A stretch of DNA of 64,000 nt from Candidatus Aristotella avistercoris (GCA_904397835.1 CAJFOV010000052.1:1-64000), one strand, 5' to 3'. Positions 45,917-56,460 are shown, numbered from the stretch's first letter. A program made the numbers and translations. The notes: generated by a model not told the origin, from the letters alone.

Positions 45917-45945
45917 TTGACATGCCCCCAATCCTGTGATAGAAT
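45917..45945 (+). promoter_or_regulatory. Promoter of rplU-prp-rpmA
   Basis: TTGACA (45917-45922), 17 bp, TAGAAT (45940-45945). An untranslated leader of about 85 nt follows and may include an L21-type leader, which I could not confirm. Confidence 0.8.
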
Positions 45946-46036
45946 AGGCTATGCCGCATGTTCCGGGCTCGAAGTGTGTCCAAAAACGCCGCCTGAGGGG
46001 ACAGCGAGATTATGAAAGAGGCAGGTGCCTTACAGA

Positions 46037-46348
46037 ATGTATGCAGTAATTGTCACTGGTGGCAAACAGTATCGCGTGCAAGAGGGCGATGTTGTTTACA
46101 TCGAAAAGCTCAATGCTGAGGCCGATTCTACCGTTGAGTTTGATCAGGTCATCGCAGTGGGCAAGGATGACGGCATGGTCGTCGGCACTCCCACCGTGGA
46201 GGGTGCAAAAGTGACCGCCAAGGTGCTGAAAAACGGCAAGGGCAAAAAGATCACCGTCTTTACCTATCGTCCCAAGAAGAATTCCGCGCGCAAGATGGGT
46301 CACAGACAGCCCTATACCAAGGTTGAGATCCAGGCAATCAACGCCTAA
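46037..46348 (+). CDS. rplU: 50S ribosomal protein L21
   Basis: 103 residues: [18 protein letters not shown] and [14 protein letters not shown] are diagnostic. Start at ATG 46037, by homology with the family N-terminus; an in-frame upstream codon would add four residues. First gene of the operon. Confidence 0.97.
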   Translation: MYAVIVTGGKQYRVQEGDVVYIEKLNAEADSTVEFDQVIAVGKDDGMVVGTPTVEGAKVTAKVLKNGKGKKITVFTYRPKKNSARKMGHRQPYTKVEIQAINA

Positions 46349-46352
46349 GGGA

Positions 46353-46670
46353 ATGATTGCCGCCGCGTTTGAGCAGGTGGATGGGGCGCTGTGCGGCGTT
46401 CGCATCTCCGGCCACGCCGGATACGCTGACTACGGTCAGGATGTGGTGTGTGCCGCGGTGACATCCGCCCTGCAATTGACAGCCAATGGGATTACGGAGG
46501 TTTTAAACATCTCCGCCCAGGTGGTTCAAAAGGAAAATTCCATTCTTGTCAGGCTCCCAAAGCCCCCGGCCCCAGAGGCAGAGGCCTTTCTGCAGGCGCT
46601 GCAGCTGCATCTGACCCTGTTGGCCCAGGACTATCCGGGAACCATCCAAGTGACTGTTTCGGAGGTGTAA
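46353..46670 (+). CDS. prp: Ribosomal-processing cysteine protease Prp
   Basis: 105 residues. Prp cleaves the N-terminal extension of ribosomal protein L27 in Firmicutes. The catalytic pair is His21 (SGHAGYAD) and Cys33 (QDVVCAAV). It lies between rplU and rpmA, 4 nt from each, as in other Firmicutes. Its substrate is encoded next. Confidence 0.95.
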   Translation: MIAAAFEQVDGALCGVRISGHAGYADYGQDVVCAAVTSALQLTANGITEVLNISAQVVQKENSILVRLPKPPAPEAEAFLQALQLHLTLLAQDYPGTIQVTVSEV

Positions 46671-46674
46671 GACT

Positions 46675-46956
46675 ATGCTGAGATTGAATATGCAGTTCTT
46701 CGCCCACAAAAAGGGCGTCGGCTCCACAAAGAACGGCCGTGATTCCGAGTCCAAGAGACTGGGCGTCAAGCGCGCCGACGGCCAGTTTGTGCTGGCTGGC
46801 AACATCCTGGTTCGCCAGAGGGGGACCCACATCCATCCCGGTGTCAATGTTGGCAAGGGTTCGGATGACACTCTGTTTGCCCTGGTGGATGGCAGAGTAA
46901 AGTTTGAGCGCATGGGCCGCGACCGCAAAAAGGTCAGCATCTACCCCGCTCAATAA
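46675..46956 (+). CDS. rpmA: 50S ribosomal protein L27 with Prp-cleavable N-terminus
   Basis: 93 residues. The first ten residues, [10 protein letters not shown], form the extension removed by Prp after Phe-Phe-Ala, exposing HKKGVGST, whose N-terminus reaches the peptidyl-transferase centre. [18 protein letters not shown] and [17 protein letters not shown] are typical. Confidence 0.98.
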   Translation: MLRLNMQFFAHKKGVGSTKNGRDSESKRLGVKRADGQFVLAGNILVRQRGTHIHPGVNVGKGSDDTLFALVDGRVKFERMGRDRKKVSIYPAQ

Positions 46957-46970
46957 GGATTTGCTTGGGT

Positions 46971-47006
46971 GCAGGGCCTTCCAGATTGGTGGGCCCTGCT
47001 TTTTTC
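46971..47006 (+). terminator. Terminator of rplU-prp-rpmA
   Basis: GCAGGGCC (46971-46978) pairs with GGCCCTGC (46992-46999), followed by seven T. Confidence 0.9.
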
Positions 47007-47035
47007 AGTCTGGTCAAAAGCAGCGATGCCGGGGA

Positions 47036-47125
47036 CCGAGCCGTGTGAGAACGAACACCACTTCTTGCGCACCTCTTGAGCTCCCAGCATGCCGTTGGGA
47101 GCCTGGGCGCACGCTCGGGCTTTTT
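47036..47125 (+). ncRNA. Candidate structured RNA with terminator upstream of obgE
   Basis: An 11-bp helix with a single bulged C joins CCGAGC-C-GTGTG (47036-47047) to CGCACGCTCGG (47108-47118). Inside it, GCTCCCA (47080-47086) pairs with TGGGAGC (47096-47102) around a 9-nt loop, leaving about 30 unpaired nucleotides at 47048-47079. The helix is followed at once by GCTTTTT. It is separate from the rpmA terminator 30 nt upstream and lies 318 nt before obgE. I could not match it to a known riboswitch, T-box or SRP RNA. It may be a small RNA or a terminating leader. Confidence 0.45.
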
Positions 47126-48714
<1,589 letters not shown>

Positions 48715-48736
48715 GCTGAGGGAGGGAAGGAATACG

Positions 48737-49144
48737 CTGCAATCATCTGTTGAATTGAAACAGGATCCAAAGCTCCTGAGCCCTTTGACCCTGGCCTTTT
48801 TGGGGGATGCGGTGTTTGAACTGTTGGTGCGGGAGTCCCTGGTATCCCAGGGGAACCGCCCCAGCAAGCAGCTCCACCAGCTGGCGGTGGGCAAGGTCTG
48901 TGCCGTTGCCCAATCCCAGGCCTATGGCCTGTTGGAGGAACAGCTGAACCAGGAGGAGCTGGCCATCCTCAAGCGGGGACGCAATGCCCACCCAGGGCAC
49001 CTGCCCAAGCATGCGGATCCGGCGGACTACCGCCGCGCCACCGGGGTGGAGGCCCTCTTTGGCTACCTGTACCTGAAGGGGGAACTGCCCCGCATTCTGG
49101 AGCTCTACCACTTTTTGCAGGCGTGTTGGAGCGGCCAGAATTAA
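48737..49144 (+). CDS. mrnC: Mini-ribonuclease III, probable CTG start
   Basis: 135 residues. A dimeric RNase III catalytic domain without a dsRNA-binding domain that trims 23S rRNA ends. LTLAFLGDAVFELLVRE and LKRGRNA match MrnC of Bacillus; YRRATGVEALFGYLYL is the second active-site block. GGAGGGAAGG lies 6 nt before CTG 48737. No ATG, GTG or TTG sits at a proper distance: TTG 48755 would need a 20-nt gap and a frame from 48692 overlaps obgE without a signal. The length then matches the family N-terminus. Confidence 0.88.
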   Translation: MQSSVELKQDPKLLSPLTLAFLGDAVFELLVRESLVSQGNRPSKQLHQLAVGKVCAVAQSQAYGLLEEQLNQEELAILKRGRNAHPGHLPKHADPADYRRATGVEALFGYLYLKGELPRILELYHFLQACWSGQN

Positions 49145-49180
49145 GGGGATCGGATACTGTCTTTTGAGGGAGTGAGCGCT

Positions 49181-50062
49181 GTGCTGAAAAAACTGGAACA
49201 GAGCGTCCTGGGGAAGAACCTGGTGGATCTGCTCTTTGATCTGGTGGGCGGGGGGATTTTTGCGGTCTCCCTGGACGTATTTATTGCGCCCAACAACATT
49301 GCCCCCGGAGGCGTGTCAGGCATCGCCATCATCTTCAACTACCTCTTTCACATTCCCATCGGGCTGTTCTCCCTGCTGCTGAACATCCCCATTCTTCTGC
49401 TGGGGATGAAGGTTATCGGCCGGGGTTTCCTACTGCGTACGCTGCGTACGCTGGTGATCTCCACCATCATGACCGACTATGTGGCCATCTATCTGCCCAC
49501 CTACACCTCCGACTACCTGTTGGCCACCATCTATGGGGGCGTGCTCATGGGACTGGGGTTGGGGATCATCTTTTTGCGGGACTCCTCCACCGGCGGGACA
49601 GATATTTTAGGCCGGGTGCTCCTGTACCGCTTCCCGCAGGTCCCCCTGGGCCAGATGATCTTTGCCGTCGACTGTGTGATCCTGGTGGCTTCAGGCATTG
49701 TCTTTGAGAGTCTGGAGACCATTCTCTACGGCCTGATCTGTATTTTCGTCTCCTCCAAGCTCATCGATGTGGTCCTCTACGGGGCCAACACCGGCAAAAT
49801 GGTGCTGGTGGTCTCTGACCACTCCCGGGAGATTGCCAAGGTGGTTCTGGAACAGCTGGACCGGGGCGCCACCTTCCTGAAGGGGGAGGGGGCCTACAGC
49901 AACCGGGAAAAGGAGGTCCTCCTGTGCGTGGTGGCAAGGGACCAGCTCCATTCGCTGAAAAAGATCGTTCGCATGGTGGATCCCAGGGCCTTCCTGGTGG
50001 TCACGGAGGCGGGGGACACCTATGGAGAGGGGTTCCGCCCCATGAGCGACGATCCCCTGTGA
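49181..50062 (+). CDS. YitT-family membrane protein
   Basis: 293 residues. Five to six membrane helices (for example 20-40, 45-70, 75-95, 100-125, 150-170) followed by a cytoplasmic DUF2179 domain (about 205-285; KMVLVVSDHSREIAKVV, HSLKKIVRMVDP). IFIAPNNIAPGGVSG-like residues mark the family. The transported or sensed molecule is unknown. The GTG at 49181 has GAGGGAG at usual spacing; the GTG at 49172 lies too near it. Confidence 0.88.
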   Translation: MLKKLEQSVLGKNLVDLLFDLVGGGIFAVSLDVFIAPNNIAPGGVSGIAIIFNYLFHIPIGLFSLLLNIPILLLGMKVIGRGFLLRTLRTLVISTIMTDYVAIYLPTYTSDYLLATIYGGVLMGLGLGIIFLRDSSTGGTDILGRVLLYRFPQVPLGQMIFAVDCVILVASGIVFESLETILYGLICIFVSSKLIDVVLYGANTGKMVLVVSDHSREIAKVVLEQLDRGATFLKGEGAYSNREKEVLLCVVARDQLHSLKKIVRMVDPRAFLVVTEAGDTYGEGFRPMSDDPL

Positions 50063-50116
50063 TTCCCTAGTGCAGATCAGTTTTCGGGCAAAAGCCCTCT
50101 TCACTATATATGATGT

Positions 50117-50149
50117 AAGGACATGTCCTTCGGGATGTGTCCTTTTTTT
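50117..50149 (+). terminator. Terminator after the YitT-family gene, with UUCG tetraloop
   Basis: GGACATGTCC (50119-50128), TTCG loop, GGATGTGTCC (50133-50142), seven T. Confidence 0.9.
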
Positions 50150-50396
50150 GGAGCGGAGGCAGAACATCACTCCAAACAAAAGATACATTTTTTAATAATG
50201 GAGGAGATGTCACCGCATGAATGCGTCACACATTTTAAATGTTATCTTAGGGAAATTCTGCGGGTTGCAATTGATACAAAAATAGTATAAAATTGAGCGG
50301 GATAAGCGGTTCCAGTTGGGGAGGGGATTGTCTCTTCTTTTACGAATCCGGCCAGAAGTTGCGACAAAAATTTACATTCTTTATGAAGATTCCATA
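50150..50396. other. AT-rich region upstream of the TetR gene
   Basis: No open frame with a start signal. Contains weak promoter-like sequences such as TTGATACAAAAATAG around 50272-50285 without a consistent pair. Confidence 0.4.
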
Positions 50397-50425
50397 TAGA
50401 CCATGTGGTCAATGTGTGCTATAAT
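50397..50425 (+). promoter_or_regulatory. Promoter of the TetR gene with possible operator
   Basis: TATAAT at 50420-50425 with a weak -35 TAGACC (50397-50402) at 17 bp. Between and overlapping them lies GACCA-TG-TGGTC (50399-50410), an inverted repeat placed where a TetR dimer could block RNA polymerase. Confidence 0.5.
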
Positions 50426-50447
50426 AGGCAAGCTTGGAGGCGTTTGG

Positions 50448-51083
50448 ATGAATCAAAAGGAACAACAATCTCAAGAGAGTCGGGAAGTCATTTTGGAGGC
50501 CGCCATCCAGGAGTTTGGCAGCTACGGCTTTTTGAGTGCATCCACCAACCGGATGTGCCAGCGGGCCAATATCTCCAAAGGGCTTCTTTTTCATTATTAC
50601 CGCACCAAAGAAAACCTGTTTTCCGGCGTGCTGGAGCGGTGCTTTGCGGACCTGCAGCGGTGCACAGAGCCTCTTCAGGAGCAGGCGGGCCGGGCGCTGG
50701 AATACATCGGCCAGTTCTATGGGGCCAGGATGCAATTTTTCCTCTCCCACCCCTACCACTACCGCATTCTGCGGGAGAGCATGTCCAACATGGATGGGGC
50801 CATTGGCCAGCTGCTGCGCCAAAAGCGAGGGGAGTTGTATCGGGAGAAGTCCCACCTCTTTGAACAGCTTGTGGATGGGTTCCCCCTCAAGGACGGGGTG
50901 GACCGCGGCAGGGCCCTGGAGCTAATGGTGTTGGTCAGCGACCATGTGCAGCAGACGTTTATGGATCGGATACGCAGCGGGACCGTGGAACCGGTCCAGA
51001 TGCTGCAGGAGTTTCAACAGGAGCACCGGGCCATGATCCGTATGGTGATGCTGGGGATCTTTCAAATTCCCAAGGCGGGATAG
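50448..51083 (+). CDS. TetR-family transcriptional regulator
   Basis: 211 residues. The N-terminal DNA-binding helices are EVILEAAIQEFGSYGF, NRMCQRANISKGLLFHYYRTKENLF, the typical TetR pattern; the C-terminal 150 residues are a variable ligand-binding part. The start at 50448 follows GGAGG. It probably controls itself and the dehydratase operon that begins 12 nt downstream. The ligand is unknown, perhaps an acyl-CoA given its neighbours. Confidence 0.9.
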   Translation: MNQKEQQSQESREVILEAAIQEFGSYGFLSASTNRMCQRANISKGLLFHYYRTKENLFSGVLERCFADLQRCTEPLQEQAGRALEYIGQFYGARMQFFLSHPYHYRILRESMSNMDGAIGQLLRQKRGELYREKSHLFEQLVDGFPLKDGVDRGRALELMVLVSDHVQQTFMDRIRSGTVEPVQMLQEFQQEHRAMIRMVMLGIFQIPKAG

Positions 51084-51095
51084 CGGAGGTATCAG

Positions 51096-54086
51096 ATGAA
51101 CGAAACACAAAAGACAGCCATCAGCGTAGGCATTGATATTGGATCCACCACCGTCAAAGTGGTGGTCCTAAGGGGCAAGGAGATCTTGTTCCAACACTAT
51201 GAGCGCCACTACTCCGAGGTGCGGCCCAAGACCGTCCAGGTCTTGAGCCTGGCCAAGGAGGTATTGGGGGAGGAGCCCTTTACCGTGGCCATCTCCGGTT
51301 CCGCCGGGCTGGGCGTGGCCCAGGCGGCAAGGCTGGAGTTTATTCAGGAGGTGTTTGCCACCGGCCAGGCCATTGAGGAGCTGGCTCCCGACGTGGACGT
51401 GGTCATTGAGCTGGGCGGAGAGGACGCCAAGATCCTCTTCCTCACCGGCGGCCTGGAGGAGCGGATGAACGGCACCTGTGCCGGCGGCACCGGAGCCTTC
51501 ATCGACCAGATGGCCACCCTGTTGGCGGTGACTCCCGATGAGCTGGACCAGCTCAGTCTCAAACACAACCTCATCTATCCCATCGCCTCCCGGTGCGGCG
51601 TCTTTGCCAAGAGCGACATCCAGCCCCTGCTGAACCAGGGCGCCCGCAAGGAGGACCTGGCGGCCAGCATCTTCCAGGCGGTGGTGGATCAGACCATCAC
51701 CGGCCTTGCCCAGGGCCGCAAGATCGAGGGCAAGGTGGCCTTTTTGGGGGGCCCCCTCTTCTTCTTCCAGGGGCTGCGGGACCGGTTTACCGAGACCCTC
51801 CGGCTGACGCCGGAACAGGCCTTTTTCCCGGAGTGGCGCCAGTACTCCGTGGCCATCGGCGCGGCCATGTACGCCGCGGAAAACGATGAGGAGACCTTTA
51901 CATATGCAACCCTGCTGGACCGCTTGGAGCACTCGGTCAACATCAAGAGCCAAAAGCATGTGCTCCCGCCTCTGTTTGCCAACCAGGAGGAGTATGAGGC
52001 CTTCCGGCAGCGTCACGCCAGGGCCACCGTTGCCCACCGGCCCATCGATTCCTACAGCGGCCGGGCCCACCTGGGCATCGACTGCGGTTCCACCACCACC
52101 AAGGTGGTGCTCATCGATGAGGATGCCAATATCCTCTATCAGTACTACAGCTCCAACCAGGGCAACCCGGTGGACATCATCCGCCAGCAGCTGCAGCAGC
52201 TTTGGCAGCTGTGCGGGGACCGGATCACCATTGCATCCAGCGTGGTCACAGGCTATGGGGAGGATTTGATCAAAAGCGCCTTCTCGGTGGACGCGGGCAT
52301 TGTGGAGACCATGGCCCACTACACAGCTGCCCGGTTCTTCTGCCCGGAGGTGGACTTTATCCTGGACATCGGCGGGCAGGACATCAAATGTTTCCGCATC
52401 AAGAATGACTCGGTGGACTCCATCATGCTCAATGAGGCCTGCTCCTCCGGCTGTGGCTCCTTCATCGAGACCTTTGCCAAATCCATGGGCTATGAGATTG
52501 CGGACTTTGCCCAACGGGGCCTCATGGCCAAATATCCGGTGGATCTGGGTTCCCGCTGCACGGTGTTTATGAACTCCTCCGTCAAGCAGGCCCAGAAGGA
52601 GGGCGCCACCGTGGAGGACATCTCCGCCGGGCTGTCCATCAGCGTGGTGAAGAATGCCATATACAAGGTCATTCGGGCCCGCAGCACCGAGGAGCTGGGG
52701 GAGAACATTGTGGTCCAGGGCGGCACCTTCCTCAACGATGCCGTGCTGCGCAGCTTTGAAAAGGAGCTGGGCAAGCAGGTCATCCGCCCGGCCATTGCCG
52801 GCCTCATGGGCGCCTATGGGGCGGCCCTCCACGGCCGCAGCCTGGGGCTGGAGCGGTCCTCCATCATGGGCCCCCAGGAGCTGGAGCACTTTGTCCACAC
52901 GGCAAAACCCACCGTCTGCGGCCTGTGCACCAACCGCTGCAACCTGACGGTGAACATCTTTTCCGACGGCCGGCGGTTCATCTCCGGCAACAAGTGTGAG
53001 CGGCCCCTGGGCCGCAAAGCCCGCAAGGAGCTGCCCAACCTCTTTGACTACAAGCTGGCCAGGATCCAAGCCCTGCAGCCGGTGCCGGGCCCCCGGGGCA
53101 AAATCGGCATCCCCATGGGCCTGAATATGTATGAGAACCTGCCCTTCTGGCATACCCTGTTTACCAAGCTGGGGTTTGAGGTAGTGGTCTCGGATCTCTC
53201 CAGCCCGGCGCTGTTTGCCAAGGGCCGGTATACCATCCCCTCCGATACGGTCTGCTATCCGGCAAAACTCATGCACGGCCACATTGAGGACCTGTTGGAG
53301 AAGGGCGTGGATACCATCTTTTATCCCTGCCTGACCTACAACTTTGACGAGGGCAAGGGAGATAACCACTACAACTGCCCTGTGGTGGCCTACTACCCGG
53401 AGCTGCTCTATGCCAATGTGGAAAAACTGCGGCATGTCCGCTTCCTGTACCCCTACTTTGGCGTGCACCGCTCCAAAGATTTTGAAAAACACTTCTACAA
53501 CTTCTTCCAACAGGAATTTGGCCCTATGATTACCCGCAAGGAGATCCATGAGGCGGTACAGGCCGCCTATGCCTCCTATGAGCAGTGGAAGGTGGACCTG
53601 CGCCAGGAGGGGCAGAAGGCCCTGGCCTTTGCCCGGGAAAACAACCTGCCGGTGATCGTTCTGGCAGGCCGCCCCTACCACCTGGATCCGGAGGTCAACC
53701 ACGGCATTCCCCGGCTCATCGGATCCTTTGGCCTGGTGGTTCTGTCGGAGGACGCTGTCAGCGACCTGGTGGAGCCCCAAAAGGTCAATGTCCTCAACCA
53801 GTGGACCTACCACTCCCGCCTGTACAACGCAGCCAAATTTGTCACCACCCAGCCCAACATGGAGCTGATCCAGCTGGTGTCCTTTGGCTGCGGAATCGAC
53901 GCCATCACCACCGACGAGGTCCGGGATATTCTGGAGACCCACGGCAAGCTCTATACCCAGCTGAAGATCGATGAGATCAGCAACCTGGGGGCGGTGAAGA
54001 TCCGCATCCGCAGCATGCTGGGCGCCATGGAGGAGCGGGAGCGCCAGCGCAAAATTCGCCTAGAGACAAAGGAGGTCTCCGGATGA
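51096..54086 (+). CDS. Double-domain 2-hydroxyacyl-CoA dehydratase activase with C-terminal DUF2229-like part
   Basis: 996 residues. Two ASKHA activase domains follow one another: the first begins SVGIDIGSTTVKVV (near 10) with NGTCAGGTG at about 125, the second LGIDCGSTTTKVVL (near 326) with NEACSSGCGS at about 445; the cysteines bind the [4Fe-4S] cluster that sits between subunits in HgdC/BcrAD-type activases. The rest (about 600-996) is a DUF2229-like dehydratase-related domain with the CGLCTNRCNL cysteine cluster. Such proteins use ATP to inject one electron into a dehydratase. It overlaps the next gene by 4 nt. Confidence 0.88.
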   Translation: MNETQKTAISVGIDIGSTTVKVVVLRGKEILFQHYERHYSEVRPKTVQVLSLAKEVLGEEPFTVAISGSAGLGVAQAARLEFIQEVFATGQAIEELAPDVDVVIELGGEDAKILFLTGGLEERMNGTCAGGTGAFIDQMATLLAVTPDELDQLSLKHNLIYPIASRCGVFAKSDIQPLLNQGARKEDLAASIFQAVVDQTITGLAQGRKIEGKVAFLGGPLFFFQGLRDRFTETLRLTPEQAFFPEWRQYSVAIGAAMYAAENDEETFTYATLLDRLEHSVNIKSQKHVLPPLFANQEEYEAFRQRHARATVAHRPIDSYSGRAHLGIDCGSTTTKVVLIDEDANILYQYYSSNQGNPVDIIRQQLQQLWQLCGDRITIASSVVTGYGEDLIKSAFSVDAGIVETMAHYTAARFFCPEVDFILDIGGQDIKCFRIKNDSVDSIMLNEACSSGCGSFIETFAKSMGYEIADFAQRGLMAKYPVDLGSRCTVFMNSSVKQAQKEGATVEDISAGLSISVVKNAIYKVIRARSTEELGENIVVQGGTFLNDAVLRSFEKELGKQVIRPAIAGLMGAYGAALHGRSLGLERSSIMGPQELEHFVHTAKPTVCGLCTNRCNLTVNIFSDGRRFISGNKCERPLGRKARKELPNLFDYKLARIQALQPVPGPRGKIGIPMGLNMYENLPFWHTLFTKLGFEVVVSDLSSPALFAKGRYTIPSDTVCYPAKLMHGHIEDLLEKGVDTIFYPCLTYNFDEGKGDNHYNCPVVAYYPELLYANVEKLRHVRFLYPYFGVHRSKDFEKHFYNFFQQEFGPMITRKEIHEAVQAAYASYEQWKVDLRQEGQKALAFARENNLPVIVLAGRPYHLDPEVNHGIPRLIGSFGLVVLSEDAVSDLVEPQKVNVLNQWTYHSRLYNAAKFVTTQPNMELIQLVSFGCGIDAITTDEVRDILETHGKLYTQLKIDEISNLGAVKIRIRSMLGAMEERERQRKIRLETKEVSG

Positions 54087-55366
54087 GTCAAACCAACACC
54101 CAAAACACCCAGGAGCAGCGCCCCATCTTCACCGAGGAGATGCGCAAGGAATATACCATCCTGATCCCCACCATGCTGCCCACCCACTTTACCTTCTTGT
54201 GCAGCATTTTGAACCAGCACGGCTACCACGTGGAGCAGCTGCGCAACGAGAGCCGCAGCGTCATTGAAGAGGGCCTGCGCAATGTCCACAACGACACCTG
54301 TTACCCGGCCCTGCTGGTCATTGGCCAGATGATCGATGCCCTGAAGAGCGGCAAGTATGACCCCCATAAGGTGGCGCTGCTCATCACCCAGACGGGGGGC
54401 GGCTGCCGCGCCTCCAACTACATCCACCTGCTGCGCAAGGCCCTCAAAAAGAGCGGTTATGGCTATGTGCCGGTGATCTCCTTCAGCATTGGCGGCCTGG
54501 AGAAGAACCCGGGCTTTCAGATTGGCCTGAGCCTGTTGGATCAGCTGCTCTATGCGGTGATGCTGGGGGATCTGCTCATGCTGCTGGCCAACCAGTGCCG
54601 CCCCTATGAGGTGGAGCCCGGTAGCACCGATGCCCTGGTCTCCCAGTGGATTGACCGCCTGGTGGACTTCCTCAACAGCCAGAAGGTGGTGCGCTACAAG
54701 GCCATCAAACAGTTTTACCATGAGATTGTCCAGAGCTTTGCAGCCCTGCCCCGCCAGGGGGAGCAGAAGCCCCGGGTTGGCATTGTGGGAGAGATCTATG
54801 TCAAATATTCCCCCCTGGGCAACAACCATCTGGAGGACTTCCTGGCCAGCGAGGGGGCGGAGGTTGTGGTCCCCGGCCTGCTGGATTTCTGCCTCTACTG
54901 TGTCTACAACAACATCCACGACCGGGATCTCTACGGTGGCAGCTTGGTGCGGCAGTCCGCCACCAAGGTGGTCTACGACTTCCTGCTGAAGAAACAGCGG
55001 GAGATGCTCCAGGTGGTCCGGGATGCGGGCTTTTTCACCCTGTCAAACTTTGATCACACCGCCACCTTGGCAAAGGGCTACATTAATTCCGGCGTCAAGA
55101 TGGGGGAGGGTTGGCTCCTCACCGCGGAGATGGTGGAGCTGGTGGAGAACGGTGTGAACAACATTGTCTGCACCCAGCCCTTTGGCTGCCTGCCCAACCA
55201 CATTGTGGGCAAGGGCATGATGCGGGCCATTAAGGAAAAAAATCCACAGGCCAACATTGTGGCTGTGGACTATGACCCCGGCGCCAGTGAGATCAACCAG
55301 CAGAACCGCATCAAGCTCATGCTGGCCAATGCCCAGTTGGAAAAACGCAAGGGGGGTGAAGCCTAG
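54083..55366 (+). CDS. 2-hydroxyacyl-CoA dehydratase-like subunit
   Basis: 427 residues, related to HgdB/FldB-type subunits: CRASNYIHLLRKALKKSGY, NTCYPALLVIGQ-like (NDTCYPALLVIG), GEIYVKYSPLGNNHLE and CTQPFGCLPNHIVGKG. Conserved cysteines could hold a [4Fe-4S] cluster. Together with the upstream activase it forms an orphan system found in many Clostridia; whether it dehydrates a hydroxyacyl-CoA or does another radical reduction is not known. Start overlaps the previous stop (ATGA). Confidence 0.88.
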   Translation: MSQTNTQNTQEQRPIFTEEMRKEYTILIPTMLPTHFTFLCSILNQHGYHVEQLRNESRSVIEEGLRNVHNDTCYPALLVIGQMIDALKSGKYDPHKVALLITQTGGGCRASNYIHLLRKALKKSGYGYVPVISFSIGGLEKNPGFQIGLSLLDQLLYAVMLGDLLMLLANQCRPYEVEPGSTDALVSQWIDRLVDFLNSQKVVRYKAIKQFYHEIVQSFAALPRQGEQKPRVGIVGEIYVKYSPLGNNHLEDFLASEGAEVVVPGLLDFCLYCVYNNIHDRDLYGGSLVRQSATKVVYDFLLKKQREMLQVVRDAGFFTLSNFDHTATLAKGYINSGVKMGEGWLLTAEMVELVENGVNNIVCTQPFGCLPNHIVGKGMMRAIKEKNPQANIVAVDYDPGASEINQQNRIKLMLANAQLEKRKGGEA

Positions 55367-56229
55367 TGGAGTCCCTCTGCCAGTACTTCCTATACTTTAC
55401 CATTTACAGCTTCATCGGCTGGGTGTGTGAGTGCATCTACTGCTCCATCCCCGCCAAAAAGTTTATCAACCGCGGCTTCCTCAACGGCCCCTTCTGCCCC
55501 GTGTACGGGGTGGGTGGGGTGCTGGTCATCCTGTTCCTGACCCCGGTTCAGGGGAACATTCTGGCCCTGTTCCTGTTGGGGATGCTGGTGACCACCGTGG
55601 TGGAATATCTCACCTCCTATCTGTTGGAAACCCTCTTTCACATGAAATGGTGGGATTACTCCAACATGCGCTTGAACCTCCATGGACGGGTCTGCCTGCT
55701 CAACAGTACAGAGTTCGGCCTGTTGTCGGTGGTGCTCATGCGTCTGGTACATCCCCGTGTGGCAGGTCTGGTGGAGGGGCTCTCCACCGGCTGGCTGCTG
55801 GGGCTGAGCATCGCCCTGGCCGTCTACTTCGTGACGGATACGGCTTTCACTGTCTACAGCATCCTGGCCCTGAAGGGCAAACTCCGGCAGGTCCACGATT
55901 TTTGGGAGGAGCTGCGGGAGCGCGGCGATGCATTGAAGGCCCAGGTCAAGGCCCAGGTGGAGCAAACCCTGGACGAAAGGTGGCAGGATCTACGGGAACG
56001 CGGCGAGGAACGCTCCCAGCGCTGGGATGAGGCTAACGAAAAGCGGGTGCAGTGGCTGCGGGATCACATCCGTGAGGCCCAGGCCCAGGTTAAATGGCAC
56101 CAGCGGCGTCTCATCAACGCCTTTCCCCGGTTGGAGTCCACCAAGTATGAACATGCTGTGGAGCAACTGCGTGAGGTGCTGCGCAAACAGAAAGAAAAAA
56201 ATCGTCCCAACGGGAATCAGGACCGCTGA
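55366..56229 (+). CDS. CmpB-type ABC transporter permease-like membrane protein (PF06541 type)
   Basis: 287 residues. Four to five membrane helices in the first 170 residues with FIGWVCECIYCS, RGFLNGPFCPVYGVG and WWDYSNMRLNLHGRVCL, the pattern of the CmpB-like putative permease family. The last 110 residues are charged and helical (ERWQDLRERGEERSQ), probably cytoplasmic coiled coil. No ATPase accompanies it, so the transport role is doubtful. GTG start overlaps the previous TAG by one base. Confidence 0.82.
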   Translation: MESLCQYFLYFTIYSFIGWVCECIYCSIPAKKFINRGFLNGPFCPVYGVGGVLVILFLTPVQGNILALFLLGMLVTTVVEYLTSYLLETLFHMKWWDYSNMRLNLHGRVCLLNSTEFGLLSVVLMRLVHPRVAGLVEGLSTGWLLGLSIALAVYFVTDTAFTVYSILALKGKLRQVHDFWEELRERGDALKAQVKAQVEQTLDERWQDLRERGEERSQRWDEANEKRVQWLRDHIREAQAQVKWHQRRLINAFPRLESTKYEHAVEQLREVLRKQKEKNRPNGNQDR

Positions 56230-56257
56230 TTCTTTGGGCGCCTGATGAAAATCGGTT

Positions 56258-56287
56258 CCGTCCCTGATCCGTCAGGGACGGCTTTTT
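56258..56287 (+). terminator. Terminator of the dehydratase operon
   Basis: CCGTCCCTGA (56258-56267), loop TCCG, TCAGGGACGG (56272-56281), CTTTTT. Confidence 0.92.
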
Positions 56288-56460
56288 CATGCCCAGCGGG
56301 CACTACCCTGTTGTGGCAGTAGTGGGGGAGGTTCCTCTGTGGGAGATCTAAAATTTTGTGGTATGAGGAAGCGTGGCGCGTACCTAGCATAAAAAGAGAC
56401 AAAACTAGGAGGGGGAAAAATCAGCTCCTTGCAGAATCTTCCACAGATGTGGGAAGATGA

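Noticed and set aside
49433..49452. Tandem 9-bp repeat in the YitT-family gene
   Set aside because: Two copies of a 9-bp unit keep the reading frame and encode a repeated Leu-Arg-Thr; too short to be more than a chance duplication.
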